From positions 1 through 64,000 of the forward strand of contig JAIQFS010000005.1 in NCBI GenBank assembly GCA_020073145.1: a stretch of DNA of 64,000 bases, written 5' to 3'. Each line of letters starts with the position of its first letter. The stretch's first letter is position 1. The notes under the pieces were generated by a model. It made no database searches. It saw only the letters and a list, made by a program, of their open reading frames with translations, and was not told where the DNA came from. Source of the stretch: Terriglobia bacterium. Lineage in GTDB: Bacteria; Acidobacteriota; Terriglobia; Bryobacterales; Bryobacteraceae. Below are positions 57,860 through 64,000 of the stretch, one piece after another. The position numbers and the translations under genes are program-made.

Positions 57860-59035
57860 ATGGGAGAGATCGTGGCCGCCATGGCCACCATGCACGCGCC
57901 GCAGCTGTTTACGCGGCCGCCGGAGGAAGACCCGCAACAACTGGATGCCGGCATTGCGGCCATGAGGCGACTGGGGCAAGTGCTGGATGACACGCGGCCG
58001 GATGCGCTGGTGATTTTCGCCAGCGATCACATGGAAACTTTCTTTCTGAAGACGGTGCCGACGTTCGCGGTGATGGCGAGCGACCGGGCCACGGCGGCGT
58101 TTGCGGGGAAAGCCTGGAGCCCGCCGATCCACCGGGTTCTGGCCGAAGGTCTGCTGGAACAACTGGTGCGGCGCGACTTCGACATGGCGTACTCGCAGGA
58201 CGCCGAGCTGGGGCACTCGTTCGCGGCCATCTTCGAGTGGATTCTGGAAAGCCGGCAGATCCCGGTGGTGCCGATTTTCGTGAACACGTACCTGCCTCCG
58301 CTCCCCAGCGCGCGACGGTGCGCGGCCCTGGGCCGGGCGATCGCGGAGATTGTGGGAAGCCGGCCGGAGCGGGTGGCGGTGTTAGCCAGCGGAGGGATGT
58401 CGCACTATCCGGGAACGTGGAAGTACTACAAACCGGCCTATGACTTTGACCGCTGGTGCCTGTACGAGTTGGAGAACGGCCGCGCCGATTCCTTTCTGAA
58501 CCTGAGCTCCGAGCAATTGGACGAGGTGGGGAACACGGAAATGCTACCGTGGGCGCTGGCGCTGGGGGCGGCCGGGGAGCAGCATCTGGAGTTGCTGTCG
58601 TATCAACCGACCAGCCATCACGGGCACGCGGTGGCGCGCTTTCTGCCGGGGGCCAAGGTCAACCCGGCGCCGCCCAAACCCTACGCCTTCCATAACCAGG
58701 CGTACCACTTCTACAACCATCCACCGCTGTGGGCTTACAAGCTGAACCAGCTGCTCTACGATTCGCGGTCGAAGCCGAGCCTGCGGGCGCGCCTGTTTGA
58801 GGACGCGGCAGCGGTGGCGGCTGAATACGAACTGAACGAGGTGCAGACCAAAGCGCTGCTGGCCGGTCTGGAGTTTCGCAACATCGACACGGACAAGCCG
58901 GGGAAGGACGCCGATCCACTGGTGGAGGCGGGAGCGCATCCGATTGGAGCGTTGATGGCGATGCATGGGCTGCAACAGGAGAAACGGAAGCTACGCGGCG
59001 CCGCGGCGCCCGCGGCGGAATTGATGGCGCACTGA
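57860..59035 (+). CDS. class III extradiol dioxygenase, fused LigB-LigA
   Basis: A 391-residue enzyme from the ATG at 57860 with GAGGAA upstream. The N-terminal LigB-type catalytic domain supplies iron ligands near MATMHAPQ (His), FASDHMETFF (His) and a Glu after residue 230, plus the catalytic acid-base GGMSHYPG (His). Residues about 295-390 resemble a LigA subunit (LWAYKLNQLLYDSRSKPSLR, then HPIGALMAMHGL). It should open an aromatic ring such as protocatechuate or gallate with Fe(II) and O2. It lies 35 bases upstream of a second enzyme of the same type, so the two form an operon. Confidence 0.83.
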   Translation: MGEIVAAMATMHAPQLFTRPPEEDPQQLDAGIAAMRRLGQVLDDTRPDALVIFASDHMETFFLKTVPTFAVMASDRATAAFAGKAWSPPIHRVLAEGLLEQLVRRDFDMAYSQDAELGHSFAAIFEWILESRQIPVVPIFVNTYLPPLPSARRCAALGRAIAEIVGSRPERVAVLASGGMSHYPGTWKYYKPAYDFDRWCLYELENGRADSFLNLSSEQLDEVGNTEMLPWALALGAAGEQHLELLSYQPTSHHGHAVARFLPGAKVNPAPPKPYAFHNQAYHFYNHPPLWAYKLNQLLYDSRSKPSLRARLFEDAAAVAAEYELNEVQTKALLAGLEFRNIDTDKPGKDADPLVEAGAHPIGALMAMHGLQQEKRKLRGAAAPAAELMAH

Positions 59036-59070
59036 GCGGCGCGCCGCCGGTTTCGGGAAAGGAGATACGC

Positions 59071-60372
59071 GTGGCCAAAATTCTGGGAGGGATCGCCAGC
59101 TCCCACTCACCAACCATCGGGTTTGCCCTGGACCGGCAAAAGCAGAACGATCCGGTGTGGGCGCCCATCTTCGAGGCCTTTGATCCGGTGCGGCGGTGGC
59201 TGGCGGAGAAGAAACCCGATGTCCTGTTTCTGATTTACAACGACCACGTCACCAGTTTTTTCTTCGACCATTACTCGCACTTTGCGCTAGGGATAGACGA
59301 CCACTACGCGGTGGCGGATGAAGGCGGCGGCCCGCGCGCGCTGCCGCCGGTCAAAGGGCACACCGGCCTGGCGCATCACGTAGCGGCGGGCCTGGCGGCG
59401 GATGAGTTCGACCTGTCGGTCTTCCAGGACCGCGGACTCGACCACGGCTGCTTCTCTCCGCTTTCGATGTTGTGGCCGCATGAGCCGGCGTGGCCCGGGG
59501 CCATTGTGCCGCTGCAGGTGGGGGTGCTGCTGTTTCCGATTCCCACGGCGCGGCGCTGCTACAAGCTAGGCCAGTCGCTGCGGCGGGCGATTGAGAGCTA
59601 TCCGGAGGATCTCGCGGTGGTCATCGTGGCCACGGGCGGCCTCTCGCACCAGGTGCACGGCGAGCGGGCCGGGTTTAACAACACCGAGTGGGACCAGCAG
59701 TTTCTGGAGCTGATCGAGAAGGACCCAGTGAGGCTGACCGAGTTGACCCATGCCGATTACGCGCGGCTGGGCGGGCTGGAAGGCGCGGAAGTGATCATGT
59801 GGCTGATCATGCGGGGCGCGCTGTCGGCGAACGTGAAGAAGGTCCATCAGACCTACTACCTGCCGACGATGACCGGCCTGGCGACGGCGATCTACGAAAA
59901 TGAGGCGGTCCAGCCTCTGGCCGGGGAGACCCAGGCTTATTTGGAGCACATGCACCACCAACTGGCGGGCGTGGAGAAGTTGGAGGGCACGTACCCGTTT
60001 ACCTACGCCACCAGCGTGAAGGCGTACCGGTTGAACCAGTTTCTGCACCGGCTGACCGAGCCCGCGCACCGGCAGCGGTTTCTGGCTGATCCGGAAGGGG
60101 CGTTTGCAGAGGCTCGTCTGACTGGGGAAGAGCGGGATCTGGTGCGACGCCGGGACTGGCGGGCGATGATTCACTACGGCGTGATCTTCTTCATGTTGGA
60201 GAAGCTAGGCGCGGTGGTGGGAGTTTCGAATTTGCACATCTACGCCGCCATGCGCGGCCAGACGCTGGAGGACTTCCAGAAGACCCGCAATGCGCCGGGC
60301 GCCCTCTATTCGGTGGCGGGAAGCGATGCGCCGGGACTGGGGTGGGACAAGGGCACGAAGCCTGCCGGGTAG
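59071..60372 (+). CDS. gallate/protocatechuate-type dioxygenase, fused LigB-LigA
   Basis: A 433-residue protein, close in length to gallate dioxygenases GalA/DesB. LigB motifs are GGIASSHSPTIG (His), YNDHVTSFFFDH (His), GGLSHQVHGERAGFNN (catalytic His) and LEGAEVIMWLIMRGAL with Glu as the third iron ligand. The LigA part covers about 325-420 (YRLNQFLHRLTEPAHRQRF, then LVRRRDWRAMIHYGVIFFMLEKLG, SNLHIYAAMRGQTLEDF). The second domain is longer and better kept than in the upstream paralogue. Gallate from the tannase reaction or protocatechuate are the likely substrates. Cytoplasmic. Confidence 0.88.
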   Translation: MAKILGGIASSHSPTIGFALDRQKQNDPVWAPIFEAFDPVRRWLAEKKPDVLFLIYNDHVTSFFFDHYSHFALGIDDHYAVADEGGGPRALPPVKGHTGLAHHVAAGLAADEFDLSVFQDRGLDHGCFSPLSMLWPHEPAWPGAIVPLQVGVLLFPIPTARRCYKLGQSLRRAIESYPEDLAVVIVATGGLSHQVHGERAGFNNTEWDQQFLELIEKDPVRLTELTHADYARLGGLEGAEVIMWLIMRGALSANVKKVHQTYYLPTMTGLATAIYENEAVQPLAGETQAYLEHMHHQLAGVEKLEGTYPFTYATSVKAYRLNQFLHRLTEPAHRQRFLADPEGAFAEARLTGEERDLVRRRDWRAMIHYGVIFFMLEKLGAVVGVSNLHIYAAMRGQTLEDFQKTRNAPGALYSVAGSDAPGLGWDKGTKPAG

Positions 60373-60423
60373 AAACCGGTCCCGCCCGGCGGACGAGTAC
60401 AAACGCGTGAGGAACCGGCTGGA

Positions 60424-61251
60424 TCAGTGGGTCAGATCGTACATGAAGTAATTCACAGCGATCTGATAGGCGAGGGTGGCCCACTTTTCCGGATAGCGGG
60501 GATCGTCGGACCACTCCCAGGCGTCCCCCAGATCCATGTTGTGGCAGATGGCGACCATGACGCGGCCTTTGTCGTCGTAGATCGCCCGCCAGTGAGGAAT
60601 CTTTCCCGTTTCGCCGGCCTCATACGTACGGCGGCTGCGATACCACTGCCAGCCGGGGACCTGGAAGCGATCGTCCAAATCGTATACGGTGTGAAAGATG
60701 GCGTCGGAGTTCTGGATGTCCACGATGGGCCGGTCGGGGAAGACCTTCGCCATGCTGGCGATAAAGACCTGCCACTCACTGGAGACATCATGGTAGGGCT
60801 GGTCGCCATGAAAGTCGTCGACCATCAGGAATCCGCCGCGCAAGAGGAACTCACGCAGTTGGGCCGCCTGAGAGTCGGGCAAGGCCCAGTGTCCCACCTC
60901 CACGGCGTACATCATCGGCCAGTTGTAGACGTCGCCAGAGTCGTCGAGGTCGACAACCTGTTCCACCGAGCGGGCGTCGATTCGCGTCAGCCGGCGGATA
61001 CCCTGGAGCAGATGACGGTCGGAGCGCGGGTAGTCGATGGTCCAGTTCAGGTCCTCGCCGCGGAAGCCGCCGTAGACGCTGGGGTAGCGCAGGCGGGCGC
61101 GGGTCCACTCGGTTTTGGCGTTCCAATCCGGGGGAAGGGGAAAGTCGACGTATTCAGCGGCGTCGTATTGTTGGAAGGGCCGCTGCGCGCGCAGGATACC
61201 CCAGATGCCCAATGCCGCGGCGACGAGCACCAGTGCCGAACGGAATCGCAT
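60424..61251 (-). CDS. DUF4159 exported protein
   Basis: A 275-residue protein with a signal peptide (about 1-22) and the DUF4159 fold, which resembles a glutamine-amidotransferase-like Rossmann domain. Conserved blocks: WTRARLRYPSVYGGFRGEDL, YPRSDRHLLQGIRRLTRID, FLLRGGFLMVDDFHGD, IFHTVYDLDDRFQVPG and IAVNYFMYDLTH. Its function is unknown; it often sits with transmembrane and VWA proteins. Here it converges on the dioxygenase operon and is divergent from DUF507. Confidence 0.85.
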   Translation of the reverse strand: MRFRSALVLVAAALGIWGILRAQRPFQQYDAAEYVDFPLPPDWNAKTEWTRARLRYPSVYGGFRGEDLNWTIDYPRSDRHLLQGIRRLTRIDARSVEQVVDLDDSGDVYNWPMMYAVEVGHWALPDSQAAQLREFLLRGGFLMVDDFHGDQPYHDVSSEWQVFIASMAKVFPDRPIVDIQNSDAIFHTVYDLDDRFQVPGWQWYRSRRTYEAGETGKIPHWRAIYDDKGRVMVAICHNMDLGDAWEWSDDPRYPEKWATLAYQIAVNYFMYDLTH

Positions 61252-61409
61252 GGAGCCTCCGGCTGTAGTCAGAGTATCACGCGCCGATTGGGGCGAAGGC
61301 CGGTGAAGGCGGCGGCGCCAACGGCCTCGCCCGCAGCCAGCCCTTTTCCGAAGGCGTTGCTCTCAGGGATCGTCCCATACGTGCTACACTACGGCTTGCG
61401 CGTTTCGTA

Positions 61410-62000
61410 ATGCTGCTGGCCAGAGAATTCGTCACCTACATTTCCAGACAACTCGTAAAACGGTTGACGCCGGGGATCATTGAAACCACGTCCCCGGATC
61501 TTGTTGCCGAAAAAGTCGGTGAGGTGATCTCCGAGGAACTGGCGGTAGAAGACCGGCTCAACGACGAAGTGCGCGACCTGCTCAGCCAATACAGCGAATA
61601 CATGCGGCGCGAAGGCGTCAGCTATCAGGAAATGTTCCGCCGGATCAAAAACACGCTGATCTCTCAGCGGAAGGTGATCCGGGCATCGGGCCGTGATTCG
61701 GGCGACGCCATGAAGCTGTCGCGCGACAAGGTGACCGACATGTCGCACAAGATTGTCGATATGTTGCGCAAGAGCCACGAACTGCGGCTGCGGGATAAGG
61801 ACCCCAACAACGTTCGCCTGGAAATCGTGCGCTTCATGACGGAGTTGCTGGTGGCGGAAGAGAAGGTGGACCGCACCGCGCGGCTGAAGATCCGCTCGCA
61901 GAAGCGGGAAATCCCCGAAGGCAGCGAGGAATGGGACCTGCTGCACCGGCGCTACTATTCCGAAGAGCTGAAGAAGTTCGGGATCGACCTGGCCAAGTAG
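61410..62000 (+). CDS. DUF507 family protein
   Basis: A 196-residue helical protein with two tandem related halves of about 90 residues: the first has YISRQLVKRLTPGIIE and AEKVGEVISEELAVEDRLNDEV, the second DKVTDMSHKIVDMLRKSHEL and IVRFMTELLVAEEKVDRTAR. Both halves end in a charged helix. The family is found in acidobacteria and deltaproteobacteria and has no known function; the composition suggests a cytoplasmic nucleic-acid or ribosome-associated role, but that is a guess. The next gene converges with only one base between the stops. Confidence 0.88.
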   Translation: MLLAREFVTYISRQLVKRLTPGIIETTSPDLVAEKVGEVISEELAVEDRLNDEVRDLLSQYSEYMRREGVSYQEMFRRIKNTLISQRKVIRASGRDSGDAMKLSRDKVTDMSHKIVDMLRKSHELRLRDKDPNNVRLEIVRFMTELLVAEEKVDRTARLKIRSQKREIPEGSEEWDLLHRRYYSEELKKFGIDLAK

Positions 62001-62001
62001 C

Positions 62002-62484
62002 TCAGCGCTTGTAGCCGATCATTCTCAGAAAAGCCCGGCGCTTGTCGGCGTCCTCGGCCGTCTCCACTCCCTTTGGGGGGAAGCCGTCGATCACTCCCAG
62101 GACACCGCGTCCTTGTTCGCTCTCCGCGACAATAGCCTGCACGGGATTGGCGGTAGCGCAGAAAATCGAACAAACCTCCGGCACGTCTTTGATGCGGCCG
62201 AGGACGTTGATGGGGTAGCCTTCCTTCATCACCACCACGAAGACATGCCCGGCCGCGAGCGCCGACGCGTTCTTCTGCGCCAACGCTTTCAAGGTGTCAT
62301 CGTTGCCATCGACGCGTGTCAGGCACGGCCCGGAGGCTTCATTGAAGGCCACGCCGAATTTCATCTGCGGCACGGTGTTGACGATGGCCTCGTAGACGTC
62401 TTCCACAGTCTTGATGAAGTGGGTCTGCCCGAGGATGAGGTTGCCGCCCTCGGGGACTTCCAGCGGCACCAGCTTGAGTTCCAT
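62002..62484 (-). CDS. adenosine-specific kinase family protein
   Basis: A 160-residue protein of the PF04008 family. Conserved stretches are LILGQTHFIKTVEDVYEAIV, KFGVAFNEASGPCLTRVDGND, HVFVVVMKEGYPINVLGRIK and the C-terminal RGVLGVIDGFPPKGVET. The archaeal member was described as binding adenosine. No classical nucleotide P-loop is present, consistent with the family. It is cytoplasmic and monocistronic. Length is normal. Confidence 0.9.
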   Translation of the reverse strand: MELKLVPLEVPEGGNLILGQTHFIKTVEDVYEAIVNTVPQMKFGVAFNEASGPCLTRVDGNDDTLKALAQKNASALAAGHVFVVVMKEGYPINVLGRIKDVPEVCSIFCATANPVQAIVAESEQGRGVLGVIDGFPPKGVETAEDADKRRAFLRMIGYKR

Positions 62485-62644
62485 TTGCCCCCCAGGATAG
62501 CAGTGGGCGCGAAGCCAGTCACGGCGTTTTGGAATTCTGTTAACTGGCGCGTTGGCCTGTGGTTAGGGCGATTCGGGCGATGCGGCACGGGAGCCGCGCC
62601 GGGGGCTGGGAACTACACTGAAAGCGGCAGGAGGGTTCGCTTTC

Positions 62645-63268
62645 TTGAAAACATTCTTCCGCACGGTTTCGGCGGCGTTGCTGCTGATGGAGGCCGGGTT
62701 GGCCGGTCCACCGCTCACCACGATTCAGGACGTGATCTACAAGGCGGATGGCACGCGCTTCACGGGCATGCTGACCATCTCATGGAACGGCTTTGAAGCC
62801 TCCGACAGGTCGGCGATCGCCACCCAGATGGTGACCGTCAAGGTGGTAGACGGCAATCTGCGCGTGAAGCTGGTGCCCAACACCAGCTCGAACCCGCCGG
62901 GTTTCTACTCGGTGGCGTACAACAGCGATGGCCGGGTTCAGTTCACCGAATCGTGGGCAGTCCCGGACAGCCCGCTCGCTTTGCGCCTGCGCGAAGTGCG
63001 GGTCACCACACCGCCGGTCAGCCCCCAACCCACTCCGATTCAGATGTCGGATGTGGCGGGGCTGACCGCCAGCCTGGACTTGCGACCGATGAAAGCTGCG
63101 GGGTACGCCGCCGGGCGAGTGCTGATGGTGAATCCACCGGGCACCGGTCTGGATTCGGTGACTGGCCAGGCCACAGATTGCGTGCGAGTGGATGGAACGT
63201 CAGCGCCCTGCGGCGGCGGAAAAACATGGTCTGAGCTGATGACGACAACATGGGACTCACTGAGGTAA
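62645..63268 (+). CDS. exported protein upstream of the tail-fibre-like gene
   Basis: A 207-residue protein from a TTG at 62645 with AGGAGG ten bases upstream. A signal peptide covers about 1-20. The domain 25-120 is beta-rich (VIYKADGTRFTGMLTISWNGF, QMVTVKVVDGNLRVKLVP, YSVAYNSDGRVQFTESWAVPD) and the C-terminal 90 residues are a Pro-rich, low-complexity segment (PPVSPQPTPIQMSDVAG) ending with a short Cys-containing block. No enzyme motif is seen. It ends 5 bases before the next gene; the two likely form part of one secreted structure. Confidence 0.65.
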   Translation: MKTFFRTVSAALLLMEAGLAGPPLTTIQDVIYKADGTRFTGMLTISWNGFEASDRSAIATQMVTVKVVDGNLRVKLVPNTSSNPPGFYSVAYNSDGRVQFTESWAVPDSPLALRLREVRVTTPPVSPQPTPIQMSDVAGLTASLDLRPMKAAGYAAGRVLMVNPPGTGLDSVTGQATDCVRVDGTSAPCGGGKTWSELMTTTWDSLR

Positions 63269-63273
63269 ACAGG

Positions 63274-64000
63274 ATGAAAAGAGGATTGATCGTTTTTGGA
63301 TTACTAGTTTGGTGCGCCTTAGGGCAAATTCAGGACATTCCGGGAACCGAGGCGATCGGGGTTTCGCGGCAGAAGATTGTAGACAATTTCAATCTTCTCT
63401 ACTCCGGCAAGGCATCCCTCACGGCGGGGGAGTCGTTGCCGGCAAACTGCACCTACCAGGGGCTGGGACCGGTGGTCCTATTTATCCGAACCTCGGATGA
63501 AACGCTCCACGTCTGCGATCCAAGCGGGTGGCGCCAGATCGGGAATTCCAGTGGCGCCGGTAGCCCGGCGAAGTGGGGTGACATCCTAGGAGCGCTGACG
63601 GACCAGCCGGACTTGACGGCCGCGCTAAATGGTAAGGCGCCGGCGACGCATACACATACGCAGGCCGATGTGAGCGGGTTGAGCGCGGTACTTGCGGATA
63701 AACTGACATCGCTCCAAAACCTCGCGGACCTCAATAGCGCTGCGACTGCCCGACAGAACCTGGGGCTCGGCAATTCGGCGACCCAGAACATCGGCACGAT
63801 TTCGGGGAGCGTGGCGGCAGGGGATCACCTCCATACGGGCATCTATGCCCCTACTTCTCATAACCATGCGGCTGGCGATGTCACCGCGGGAGTCTTTCCC
63901 ATGTCTCGCCTTTCTTCCGGCGGGACGTGCGATGCCGCGGCCGTTCTCTGGGGTGACGGGCGATGCGCTCCGCCGCCGGCTGAAGAGTATACGGCCAGCA
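63274..64000 (+). CDS. tail-fibre-like exported repeat protein (5' part, runs off the window)
   Basis: An open frame begins at ATG 63274 and continues without a stop through the last base, giving at least 242 residues. It has a signal peptide (MKRGLIVFGLLVWCALG) and then a middle part with phage tail-fibre or collar-like repeats: ATHTHTQADVSGLSAVLADK, ARQNLGLGNSATQNIGTISG and HLHTGIYAPTSHNHAAGD. The His/Thr-rich short repeats are characteristic of trimeric fibre shafts. Because a signal peptide is present this is more probably a secreted or surface structural protein than a phage gene, though the tail homology is notable. It is coupled to the upstream gene. Confidence 0.65.
   Translation, partial: MKRGLIVFGLLVWCALGQIQDIPGTEAIGVSRQKIVDNFNLLYSGKASLTAGESLPANCTYQGLGPVVLFIRTSDETLHVCDPSGWRQIGNSSGAGSPAKWGDILGALTDQPDLTAALNGKAPATHTHTQADVSGLSAVLADKLTSLQNLADLNSAATARQNLGLGNSATQNIGTISGSVAAGDHLHTGIYAPTSHNHAAGDVTAGVFPMSRLSSGGTCDAAAVLWGDGRCAPPPAEEYTAS

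Overview
The window is GC-rich, gene-dense chromosomal DNA from an acidobacterium, most likely of the Solibacter/Bryobacter type. The assignment rests on gene content: a Soli_usit-type (TIGR03435) exported protein, a von Willebrand A protein of the acidobacterial TIGR03436 type, a Ser/Thr kinase with a C-terminal beta-propeller, DUF507, DUF6152, DUF4159, and many short secreted proteins. LpxB, an MsbA-like flippase and a heptosyltransferase-type enzyme show a Gram-negative envelope with lipid A.

Layout. 0-11 kb: maleylacetate-reductase-like enzyme, periplasmic solute-binding protein, a 1254-residue TPR/VWA exported protein, a beta-propeller protein with a tannase/feruloyl esterase, and a Tat-exported amidohydrolase. 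11-17 kb: a SYLF (YSC84) protein and a small membrane protein, then a foreign-looking accessory patch (about 12.45-15.45 kb) with gene debris, a broken RelE/HigB-type toxin beside an intact HTH antitoxin, and a 505-residue NTPase-TIR protein. The patch lies between a complete PQQ-propeller gene and the orphan last 15 codons of a paralogue of it. 17-27 kb: methyltransferase, a heterodimeric ABC exporter with one degenerate ATP site, a VOC protein, a probable selenocysteine-containing peroxiredoxin-like membrane protein, and a Ser/Thr kinase. 27-36 kb: tRNA-Gly, a DsbA-like thioredoxin, homoserine dehydrogenase, a PDZ protein, cupin, NHL propeller, PfkB kinase and the TIGR03435 protein. 36-40 kb: lpxB followed by a catalytically dead M1-peptidase-like protein. 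40-48 kb: a minus-strand set with the BlaI/BlaR1 pair, a DUF4412/TPR-like protein and a secreted metzincin with three C-terminal repeat domains. 48-55 kb: a housekeeping run (Trm112, GT9, MsbA-like ABC, YicC, gmk, rpoZ, coaBC, uracil-DNA glycosylase), many genes overlapping by a few bases. 55-64 kb: tandem DUF6152 proteins (one fused, one split), two fused LigB-LigA extradiol dioxygenases, DUF4159, DUF507, adenosine-specific kinase, and two secreted proteins, the last tail-fibre-like and cut by the window edge.

How it fits together. The tannase, the two gallate/protocatechuate-type dioxygenases and the maleylacetate reductase suggest use of plant phenolics, although they are dispersed. The most notable item is the in-frame UGA at 23820-23822, read here as selenocysteine: the reading frame and the peroxiredoxin fold continue through it, and a hairpin follows at bacterial SECIS spacing. 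The second is the NTPase-TIR defence candidate in a decayed toxin-antitoxin island. All family assignments come from reading the sequence; no database search was run.
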